Part shown: positions 7,497-11,951 of the stretch, in pieces
How the letters are laid out: each line of letters opens with the position of its first letter
Numbering within the stretch: position 1 is the first letter of the stretch
NCBI GenBank assembly: GCA_005240105.1
Contig: SBAT01000118.1
Location: 1-11,951 of the forward strand
DNA: 11,951 nucleotides
Direction: 5' to 3'
Source of the DNA: Chloroflexota bacterium
GTDB lineage: Bacteria > Cyanobacteriota > Vampirovibrionia > Obscuribacterales > Obscuribacteraceae
The notes under the pieces: model-generated
Databases searched by the model: none
Told to the model about the DNA's origin: nothing
What the model saw: only the letters and a program-made list of their open reading frames with translations
Program-made: the position numbers and the translations under genes

Positions 7497-8927
7497 TCAA
7501 TTGATTTTCAGGTTACGCTCAATATCATCCAATTCCTTAAGTCGCTTAGCTGCTATCTGCGCAGGCAAGACACCAGCTTTGACAGCCTTGTGACGACGAA
7601 TCTCTCCTTGTACTTGGATCCTAAGCGTATCAATCATTGAGAATCCACCTGCCGGAAGACCGACTACGGCTGCCGTGAAGAGCATGTCATTTGTTACTCG
7701 TCCGGCCCTCGCTGTTTTGCTGTTATAACGATTGTCATAACCCGGTATTAGGAAAAACACTGACTGTGCAGTCTTCGAGGCACCGACAAATAGACCAGCA
7801 GTCACATTTTCAGTAGCAGTGAGCTTAGCTGCAGCAAGTTTTTTCTCCTCAGCACGAATGGCATTGGAAAAGGACTTTTCATGCAAATCGAATATGCCTT
7901 GTCTTTCCGTAACGGCAGCCACTGCTTCGTCAGCTGAGGTTTTGTCTTTAACTATTTTGTCTAAAGCATTTAGATCAGACTGAAATGTGGCAATATTTGC
8001 ATCCAGCACTTCGGGCAACATCTTATTGACTCGACGCCTGGTTAGTAAGGCAACTTCCCAACCGAAAAGACGGCTAAGAATAGGGGCCATCATTGTCAAC
8101 TGTCCTGATACTGCAAAGAGTACACCAGCTCTGCCGTTATAAATTCGCTGGTGTTTATGCAAGGAATCATAGGCAAAGTCAAAGCCAATAGCATTGGTTG
8201 TATATTTGGCCACATCAAAAAGATACTGGCATTGCTGAAAAGCAAGTAAGCGCCTGGCTCCTACATGGTAGCGGCTGAACTCTTGCAGTGACTGGTCAAG
8301 CATATCGCGCAGAACTTTGCCTTCAACATTGAAGGTTTGCACATATCTATCTAAGTTTGCATCAGTGGCACCTTGATCAACCAGACGTTGCCTCTCGCCG
8401 ATAAGACTTAGAATTTCATCCTTGAGCGCCTTCACCCGCTTGAGAGAAGCACCAGGTGAAAAGCCATGTTTGCGGGCCGTGATGTCATGGTATGAATTGA
8501 TGCCAAATTCACCTGCAGCAGCGCCGGCTCCTATTATCGAGCCAATCGCTGGAATGAAATTGGCAGCTTCCTGCACATGCACATGTAATTTTTCAGGGTG
8601 ATGGAGGACATGGGCCCTATTTGCAGTAGACAAAATCCCCCCGGCTAAACCAAGACCAGTGTTCATCTCTTGCAGCCCGGCATAGCGCCAACCTTTCCAA
8701 CGTCCTTGCTTAGCCGCTTCCAGAGTGTAATGCAACGTGAACCTCTCCAAAGCAATCTCTTTGAGCAAAATTTGCTTGGTCAGGTTGTCGATTTTCTCAA
8801 TCGTTACGTCATCAATTAGTTCTTGTGACAAGGCTGGAGACTGGCCAAAGAAAAAAGCAATACAAGCCAGGACTCGAACCACTTTGGTGCGAATTGACAG
8901 GGGCGCCACTTTACTTATTGAGAACAC
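7497..8927 (-). CDS. Unrecognised exported or membrane-associated protein
   Basis: I do not recognise the family of this 476-residue protein. The proposed start is GTG at 8927-8925 with only a weak upstream AGAG; it was chosen because it gives a good signal peptide (basic RTKVVR, hydrophobic VLACIAFFF, then SPALS before Q35). A later GTG at 8909 would also keep this signal. Hydrophobic or glycine/alanine-rich stretches lie at about 122-141 (FIPAIGSIIGAGAAAGEFG), 266-287, 376-395 and 414-430. Between them are charged helical parts with probable coiled-coil character at about 160-220 and 305-370. A histidine cluster sits at 106-117 (HVLHHPEKLHVH). The C-terminus is basic/acidic helix (AAKRLKELDDIERN). 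It is a single-gene unit, convergent with rpoC2 and separated from the toxin operon by a short gap. The whole frame is open and has protein-like composition, so it is very likely a real gene, but its function is unknown. Confidence 0.8.
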   Translation of the reverse strand: MFSISKVAPLSIRTKVVRVLACIAFFFGQSPALSQELIDDVTIEKIDNLTKQILLKEIALERFTLHYTLEAAKQGRWKGWRYAGLQEMNTGLGLAGGILSTANRAHVLHHPEKLHVHVQEAANFIPAIGSIIGAGAAAGEFGINSYHDITARKHGFSPGASLKRVKALKDEILSLIGERQRLVDQGATDANLDRYVQTFNVEGKVLRDMLDQSLQEFSRYHVGARRLLAFQQCQYLFDVAKYTTNAIGFDFAYDSLHKHQRIYNGRAGVLFAVSGQLTMMAPILSRLFGWEVALLTRRRVNKMLPEVLDANIATFQSDLNALDKIVKDKTSADEAVAAVTERQGIFDLHEKSFSNAIRAEEKKLAAAKLTATENVTAGLFVGASKTAQSVFFLIPGYDNRYNSKTARAGRVTNDMLFTAAVVGLPAGGFSMIDTLRIQVQGEIRRHKAVKAGVLPAQIAAKRLKELDDIERNLKIN

Positions 8928-8967
8928 TTAACTCTAAATCTAAACAACTCGAACTGGAGGGAGGGAC

Positions 8968-8994
8968 TGTATAAATTATCCAAGCATTCGACAA
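8968..8994 (-). promoter_or_regulatory. Weak promoter candidate for the unrecognised exported protein
   Basis: Reading the minus strand, TTGTCG (8994-8989) and TATACA (8973-8968) are separated by 15 bases and lie about 40 bases before the GTG start at 8927. The spacing is shorter than the 17-base ideal and the -35 is a poor match, so this is only a candidate. Confidence 0.25.
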
Positions 8995-9018
8995 TAAATG
9001 AACAAGCTATTGTCAAAT
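8986..9018. repeat. Inverted repeat downstream of the toxin-antitoxin operon
   Basis: ATTCGACAATA (8986-8996) and TATTGTCAAAT (9008-9018) pair at 10 of 11 positions around an 11-base loop. Overlapping it, GTCAAA-TCC-TTTGAC (9012-9026) is a second perfect hairpin. Either could help end the minus-strand operon or stabilise its mRNA, but there is no clear U-run. Confidence 0.4.
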
Positions 9019-9054
9019 CCTTTGACGATGCGGTTTACTAGAAAATAAGTTAAT
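9012..9054 (-). repeat. 43-bp direct repeat, copy A
   Basis: This is identical at 39 of 43 positions, without gaps, to 10565-10607. It lies between the PIN toxin gene and the exported-protein gene, inside the orphan hydrolase tail. The similarity stops sharply on both sides. The direct orientation and the 1553-base offset enclose the hydrolase's present tail, the membrane protein and the toxin-antitoxin pair. Confidence 0.85.
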
Positions 9055-9062
9055 TGTCAGCC

Positions 9063-9470
9063 CTACTTCAAGAGCTTTAGTAGCTCACCAGGATCACATA
9101 CAACCACAGCCAGCTTTTTCATTACTTGTGGTGGAAAATCTTTTCGATTACCAGTTACAATCGCCGACTGTGGCGGAGTCGATGCCACCTCAACAAACAT
9201 TAAATCATCCATGTCAGGGATCACGATGTTGAGGGCACGAGCCGAAATAAAATCACCCTCCGCGTGCAAGTAGTCTAAGACAAATTCCACTTTGTCTTGA
9301 TTGAATAGAAAACGTGGACGAAAAAGAACCTCTCGGTACTCAGCGAATATTCGATCATCCAGTATGGCAGTCAGCTTACCCGCCAGTAATAGATCGACGA
9401 TTCGTGCTGAGGTTCCGAAAGGAGTGATAAAGGCCGACACCAACACATTAGTATCGACAACAATCCTCAC
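9063..9470 (-). CDS. PIN-domain toxin (VapC-like ribonuclease)
   Basis: This 135-residue protein matches the PIN-family toxins described as 'putative toxin-antitoxin system toxin component' (COG1569 type). PIN proteins are Mg2+-dependent ribonucleases that cut RNA when not held by their antitoxin. The expected acidic residues are visible: D6 in VVDTNVLVSAF, E44 in AEYREVLFRPRF, D88/D89 in IPDMDDLMFVEVA, and D111 near IVTGNRKDFP. The asparagine in VTGN replaces the more usual aspartate, but acidic D111 follows, so activity is plausible. The start is GTG at 9470-9468. Its bases GTGA overlap the antitoxin stop codon by four bases, implying translational coupling. The stop is followed almost at once by the duplicated hydrolase tail. 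Confidence 0.9.
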   Translation of the reverse strand: MRIVVDTNVLVSAFITPFGTSARIVDLLLAGKLTAILDDRIFAEYREVLFRPRFLFNQDKVEFVLDYLHAEGDFISARALNIVIPDMDDLMFVEVASTPPQSAIVTGNRKDFPPQVMKKLAVVVCDPGELLKLLK

Positions 9471-9754
9471 CGTTTACGGCTCCGCCGCGTGAGTTTAATC
9501 TCCTTATCAATCTCGTCCATGCTGAGCTTATCCAATCCACGCTCAGCTGCAGAAGATCGCAGAGATGAAAGCGCCTGTTGAGCACGCGTGCGTCTCAGTA
9601 TTCGTAAGGTCTCCTCCAAATTGTCGTCAGAAACTTGTGAGAGCAAAGCAACTGGTCTGCCATTGACAGTGACGACTAATTCTTTCTCTTTGGCTAATTG
9701 ATCCCACAGCTCAGAGGTCTTGTTGCGCAGGTCTCTCGAAGTGACAAAGTGCAT
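9467..9754 (-). CDS. Phd/YefM-like antitoxin
   Basis: I choose the ATG at 9754, giving 95 residues (MHFVTSRDLRNKTSELWDQL...). It has TAAGGAG at 9770-9764, nine bases upstream, and removes an 18-residue extension that does not look like the family. Residues 1-45 fit the Phd/YefM fold: a short strand, a helix (SRDLRNKTSELWDQLAKEK), then VVTVNGRPVALL. In this family that domain dimerises and binds operator DNA. The C-terminal part (about 50-95), rich in Arg, Glu and Asp and ending LTRRSRKR, would wrap and block the PIN toxin. The gene lies directly before and overlaps the toxin gene, the classic antitoxin-first order. Binding sites for autoregulation are suggested by the CACAAT boxes just upstream. 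Confidence 0.87.
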   Translation of the reverse strand: MHFVTSRDLRNKTSELWDQLAKEKELVVTVNGRPVALLSQVSDDNLEETLRILRRTRAQQALSSLRSSAAERGLDKLSMDEIDKEIKLTRRSRKR

Positions 9755-9755
9755 A

Positions 9756-9795
9756 ATTGTGCGCTCCTTATATCGCCTATTGTGGCATAATTGTG
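9756..9795 (-). promoter_or_regulatory. Candidate antitoxin operator: three CACAAT boxes
   Basis: On the minus strand, CACAAT occurs at 9795-9790, 9784-9779 and 9761-9756. The steps of 11 and 23 bases are near one and two helical turns, so all three would face the same side of the DNA. The first and last boxes belong to an 11-base direct repeat (GCATAATTGTG on the + strand, at 9785-9795 and 9751-9761). The last box lies between the ribosome binding site and the antitoxin start codon. Phd-type antitoxins usually repress their own promoters, which fits the position. Confidence 0.45.
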
Positions 9796-9808
9796 AGACA
9801 CTTGTCAA
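9779..9808 (-). promoter_or_regulatory. Candidate promoter of the toxin-antitoxin pair
   Basis: A perfect -35 hexamer TTGACA (9808-9803) is followed after 18 bases by CACAAT (9784-9779), a 4-of-6 match to TATAAT that is also one of the repeated boxes. TTGACA overlaps the stop codon of the membrane protein gene. A repressor on the boxes would cover the -10 region. The pair could also be read from the operon promoter farther upstream. Confidence 0.38.
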
Positions 9809-10476
9809 TCAGACATAGACTTTTCTTCATTACGGTTTGCTTGGACAGAAGCAATTTTGTCCTTATCAGCAGTTGCGGTCAAACAACGAATGCACTGCCA
9901 AATGGTTGCTCCTGCTAATGCCAATGCTTCTACAAAGCCAATTTCGCTCGAACCAAGAAAATCGTACACTCGCGCAGGCAGCCATATATTCAAAGCCGCA
10001 AGGCCAAGCCACAGTAAAGTAACCAGTGGACCGTAAGGCAAAATCAATGAACCAATAAAGGGCAACCATCTGAATGAAGGTGGCAGGTAAACGAAAAATA
10101 GAACCGTAAGTAGTATCAATACCGGAGGCAAAACAATAGGTAAACCTATCGTTGGCGGATAGGCTCCGGTATAACCTCGCAACGTCGCTTGGAAACAACT
10201 GGCGGCGTAGACAAAGACGATCAATAGCCAGGCATGAAGACCTATGATCTCACTTCGCCCAAGGCGACGTTTGCCAGACGAATCTGACTTATTCAACGAT
10301 CGGAGAACCAAGGCGCCACCCCTAAATACCCCAAATATAGCGACGACCATAATGGTGCAGGGAACCGCAGCACTTATAAGGGCCGGGAATTCACTTGGAC
10401 CGTACACGAAATACACTAACGCACAGGCAATTAGCAGGAAGACCGACAGCGCTATCAACGGAACTCTAATGTTCAT
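9805..10476 (-). CDS. Unknown multi-pass membrane protein
   Basis: This is a 223-residue protein of no family I recognise. Hydrophobic segments lie at about 5-25, 32-56, 78-96, 110-131 and 138-166, with a weaker one at 178-195, giving five or six membrane helices. A basic loop follows the second (KSDSSGKRRLGR, about 63-74), and the charged C-terminal tail (residues 200-223, DKDKIASVQANRNEEKSMSD) is probably cytoplasmic. Proline-rich turns separate the later helices (YPPTIGLP, YLPPSF). The ATG at 10476 lacks a clear Shine-Dalgarno sequence. Only ten bases separate it from the hydrolase stop, so translation may depend on ribosomes finishing that gene. The antitoxin gene follows after about 50 bases. 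Its function is unknown, and the short gap suggests co-expression with the hydrolase. Confidence 0.75.
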   Translation of the reverse strand: MNIRVPLIALSVFLLIACALVYFVYGPSEFPALISAAVPCTIMVVAIFGVFRGGALVLRSLNKSDSSGKRRLGRSEIIGLHAWLLIVFVYAASCFQATLRGYTGAYPPTIGLPIVLPPVLILLTVLFFVYLPPSFRWLPFIGSLILPYGPLVTLLWLGLAALNIWLPARVYDFLGSSEIGFVEALALAGATIWQCIRCLTATADKDKIASVQANRNEEKSMSD

Positions 10477-10486
10477 TGGCCGGCTT

Positions 10487-10963
10487 TTACAAACTCTTGA
10501 CTAGGCTCTTCGTTTGCACGGTGGTTGTACCGTGATAGACCCTTGTCGAAAGCAGTCGATTAGCGTCAAACCCTTTGTGGATGCGGTTTCCTAGAAAATA
10601 AGTTAATCGAGATCTACCTGGATTACAGTGCTGATCCAGCAATAGATGCGTCAGAATTGATAGTGTGACACCTACGCGGTAAGGCTGTAGGGCTGGACCT
10701 CTGAGGAAGAAGAAGAACAAAGCCAAGAGCTCGTAGGAGTGCAAGGGCAAGTACAGTTTTCCGCTGTATTTCTCATGGCAAGCCTCGTTGAAATGAAACC
10801 AACTAAACTTCCAGCCGTGCGCTTTGACATAATCAAAGATATGATCGAGGTCTATCAACGTACCAGCCAGAAGGCTTGCTAGAGCAGCACCCGGAGAACG
10901 ATAACGAGCATAAGTAGCAAGACTCACACCTGCTGAAGTTATTACATGACCTAGCGTACGCAT
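10487..10963 (-). CDS. Putative membrane-bound metal-dependent hydrolase (YdjM/DUF457-like)
   Basis: The ATG at 10963 is preferred because AAAGGA lies eight bases upstream and the protein then begins MRTLGHVITSAG, as is usual for the family; an upstream ATG at 11014 would add 17 unconvincing residues. This gives 158 residues. Histidine/aspartate motifs typical of the inner-membrane putative hydrolases (LexA-binding YdjM and relatives) are visible: H6, LIDLDH at 36-41, LPLHS at 72-76 and THLLLDQ at 105-111. Hydrophobic segments at about 25-38, 78-88 and 96-110 fit membrane association. The substrate is unknown. Residues 119-133 are encoded by the sequence that recurs at 9012-9054. The part after residue 133 differs completely from the tail at that second site, so this C-terminus may have been acquired. 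Confidence 0.72.
   Translation of the reverse strand: MRTLGHVITSAGVSLATYARYRSPGAALASLLAGTLIDLDHIFDYVKAHGWKFSWFHFNEACHEKYSGKLYLPLHSYELLALFFFFLRGPALQPYRVGVTLSILTHLLLDQHCNPGRSRLTYFLGNRIHKGFDANRLLSTRVYHGTTTVQTKSLVKSL
10565..10607 (-). repeat. 43-bp direct repeat, copy B
   Basis: This copy lies inside the hydrolase gene and encodes most of RLTYFLGNRIHKGFD. It differs from copy A at four bases: one is silent and the others give G-to-V and H-to-V changes. Copy B lacks the perfect GTCAAA-TTTGAC hairpin of copy A. Confidence 0.85.
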
Positions 10964-11112
10964 ATTAAAGGTCCTTTCCAGAATTCCCGGTTGCCAACAG
11001 AGACAATATTTCAATTAACACAATGTTATATACCCACATCCTAATGCAACTAATACGTAATACAAGAGCCTCGTCGTTAAATAGACGTAAAACATGTCAG
11101 GAGATAGCGCCC
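10964..11112. promoter_or_regulatory. Divergent intergenic region between hydrolase operon and TPR gene
   Basis: These 149 bases separate divergently read genes and must hold both promoters or their proximal parts. The stretch is AT-rich in its middle. On the minus strand TATAAC (11030-11025) is a fair -10, but the hexamer 17 bases upstream (TTAGTT) is poor. On the plus strand I found no convincing -35/-10 pair. No coding potential or strong hairpin was seen. Confidence 0.3.
11098..11103 (+). promoter_or_regulatory. Ribosome binding site of the TPR/beta-propeller gene
   Basis: CAGGAG stands nine bases before the ATG at 11113. It decides between this start and the out-of-frame ATG at 11094, whose frame closes at 11330 and does not encode the TPRs. 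Confidence 0.75.
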
Positions 11113-11951
11113 ATGCCCCTTTCTACCCCACTAGCCCTACGAATTATCGGACTGGCGCTCATAGCCTTTTGTTCCCTGTCGTTCACTGCCGTTCAAGCAG
11201 CCGAAGAAAAACCTGGCGCACACGCTGTCAGCCTCTACAACCTTGGTCTGACTGCCTACAAGCAAGGAAGCCCCGAGTCGGCAATCATCTTCTTCCGTCG
11301 TGCCACCGACCTCGATCCGGATTTAGCTGATGCTCACTACAATCTGGCAGTCATCTACCAGGCTCAGAAAAGGTACAAAGAGGCAATTCCTCGCTTTGAA
11401 CATGTCTTGCGCGTCAAACCAACCGATGCCGATGCGCACTACCAACTGGCTCTCATCCTGCAGGAAACAGGCAAGCTTCAAGAAGCCAAAGACCATTTCT
11501 CTAATATTGCACCTAACAACCCGCATTTCAACGAGTGCCAAGCTCGTATCGTCCAAATCAACGGCCAGCTTTCAGGCGGTGCGCAATTAAAAGGACAGTC
11601 AGGTTTTGAGGACAGCCCAACATATCCGCAGTCCAACCAATCAACTGTCGTCTCCACCATGTCCGGCAACAGAATTGATTCCGACAGCGCACCACAAACA
11701 GCAGCATTCGGCTACCAGACTCCCAGCTACAACAGCCAGCCGATAAATAGCATGCCTGCCAATAACATGCAGACTCAACCAACAGCGCAAATGCCTGTAG
11801 AACCCGCACGAACAGAACAGGCACCGGTAGCGACACCAGCTCCTGTGGCAACACCGAGTCCTGTGCCGACTATCGCCAATTCCACTTTGCGCGTCATTGC
11901 CACAGGCTTTTCGGCACCATCCGGGATTGCCTTTGACCGTCAAGGTAATCT
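11113..11951 (+). CDS. Secreted TPR protein with C-terminal beta-propeller, partial (3' end outside window)
   Basis: The reading frame from 11113 stays open to the window edge, giving 279 complete codons. Residues 1-30 form a signal peptide (MPLSTPLALR, hydrophobic IIGLALIAFCSLSF, then AVQA before A30); the cysteine at 20 lacks a good lipobox. Three TPR-type helical pairs follow at about 38-70, 72-104 and 106-137, with typical signatures such as ADAHYNLAVIYQAQKRYKEA and DADAHYQLALILQETGKLQEA. TPRs bind other proteins. Residues 150-255 are a low-complexity linker rich in Gln, Ser, Pro and Thr. From about 259, LRVIATGFSAPSGIAFDRQGN resembles the first blade of an NHL/SMP-30-like beta-propeller (a 'GF..P.GIAFD..GNL' pattern). 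The product probably acts outside the cytoplasmic membrane as a binding or scaffold protein. It is divergent from the hydrolase operon. Confidence 0.85.
   Translation, partial: MPLSTPLALRIIGLALIAFCSLSFTAVQAAEEKPGAHAVSLYNLGLTAYKQGSPESAIIFFRRATDLDPDLADAHYNLAVIYQAQKRYKEAIPRFEHVLRVKPTDADAHYQLALILQETGKLQEAKDHFSNIAPNNPHFNECQARIVQINGQLSGGAQLKGQSGFEDSPTYPQSNQSTVVSTMSGNRIDSDSAPQTAAFGYQTPSYNSQPINSMPANNMQTQPTAQMPVEPARTEQAPVATPAPVATPSPVPTIANSTLRVIATGFSAPSGIAFDRQGN
11821..11874 (+). repeat. Tandem 18-base Pro/Thr linker repeat
   Basis: Three consecutive 18-base units encode APVATP, APVATP and SPVPTI in the linker of the TPR/propeller protein. The DNA of the units has diverged at synonymous sites (for example GCACCGGTA versus GCTCCTGTG), so the repeat appears maintained at protein level rather than newly expanded. 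Confidence 0.6.

Larger units (their letters stand above)
8976..9056 (-). pseudogene. Orphan 3' end of a hydrolase gene (duplicate of the tail of the gene at 10487-10963)
   Basis: On the minus strand, codons from 9056 to the TAA at 8978-8976 read QLTYFLVNRIVKGFD and then eleven residues (NSLFIYCRMLG) unlike the intact gene. In the intact hydrolase the matching stretch is RLTYFLGNRIHKGFD. A TGA lies directly before it (9059-9057), so it has no start of its own and cannot be a gene. It sits only a few bases after the PIN toxin stop codon at 9063. It is either the original 3' end of the hydrolase gene, cut off by an insertion, or the last fragment of a tandem paralogue. Confidence 0.6.

Noticed and set aside
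9755..9808. Upstream ATG extension of the antitoxin (18 extra residues)
   Set aside because: It would run across the presumed promoter and CACAAT boxes, while the ATG at 9754 has TAAGGAG at the right distance and a typical Phd/YefM start.
10964..11014. Upstream ATG extension of the hydrolase (17 extra residues)
   Set aside because: The ATG at 10963 has a good AAAGGA eight bases upstream and gives the family-like start MRTLGHVITSAG; the extension MKYCLCWQPGILERTFN does not fit.
11094..11330. Plus-strand ATG at 11094 starting a 78-codon frame
   Set aside because: It is out of frame with the TPR protein, its start sits upstream of the ribosome binding site used by the ATG at 11113, and its translation has no recognisable pattern.
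1..11951. CRISPR array, tRNA or rRNA gene
   Set aside because: No regularly spaced repeats, cloverleaf-like sequences or conserved rRNA segments were seen on either strand; the only notable direct repeats are the 43-bp pair and short boxes.

Overview
The window looks like bacterial chromosome from the cyanobacterial side of the tree. It opens inside rpoB and continues with rpoC1 and rpoC2, so the beta' subunit of RNA polymerase is encoded by two genes. The break falls at the position typical of Cyanobacteria and plastids, and the second half carries a very large insertion (about 620 residues) in the trigger loop, another cyanobacterial trait. No photosynthesis gene is present. The accessory genes (a secreted TPR plus beta-propeller protein, a PIN toxin-antitoxin pair, unknown envelope proteins) would suit a non-photosynthetic relative (Melainabacteria/Vampirovibrionia type), but that placement is inference.

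Region 1 (1-7496, + strand) is the RNA polymerase operon: the 3' part of rpoB, rpoC1, a 141-base structured spacer, rpoC2, then a strong hairpin terminator. The spacer is bounded by TAAGGAA direct repeats. The first holds the rpoC1 stop codon and the second holds the rpoC2 ribosome binding site. This suggests that a small non-coding element was inserted between the two genes.

Region 2 (7497-8927, - strand) is one unrecognised gene for an exported or membrane-associated protein of 476 residues. It converges on rpoC2 and shares the terminator.

Region 3 (8928-10963, - strand) reads, in transcription order, as a putative membrane metal-dependent hydrolase, an unknown multi-pass membrane protein, a Phd/YefM-like antitoxin and a PIN-domain toxin, all closely packed. 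A 43-base piece of the hydrolase's 3' end recurs at 9012-9054, just past the toxin gene, with an open reading frame to its own stop. The roughly 1.55 kb between the two copies (hydrolase tail, membrane protein and toxin-antitoxin pair) therefore has the outline of a segment inserted at the 3' end of the hydrolase gene. No recombinase gene is visible.

Region 4 (10964-11951) is a divergent intergenic region followed by the 5' part of a secreted protein with TPR repeats, a Pro/Thr/Gln-rich linker and the first strand or so of a probable NHL-type beta-propeller. It runs off the window end. No rRNA, tRNA, CRISPR array or complete insertion sequence was seen.
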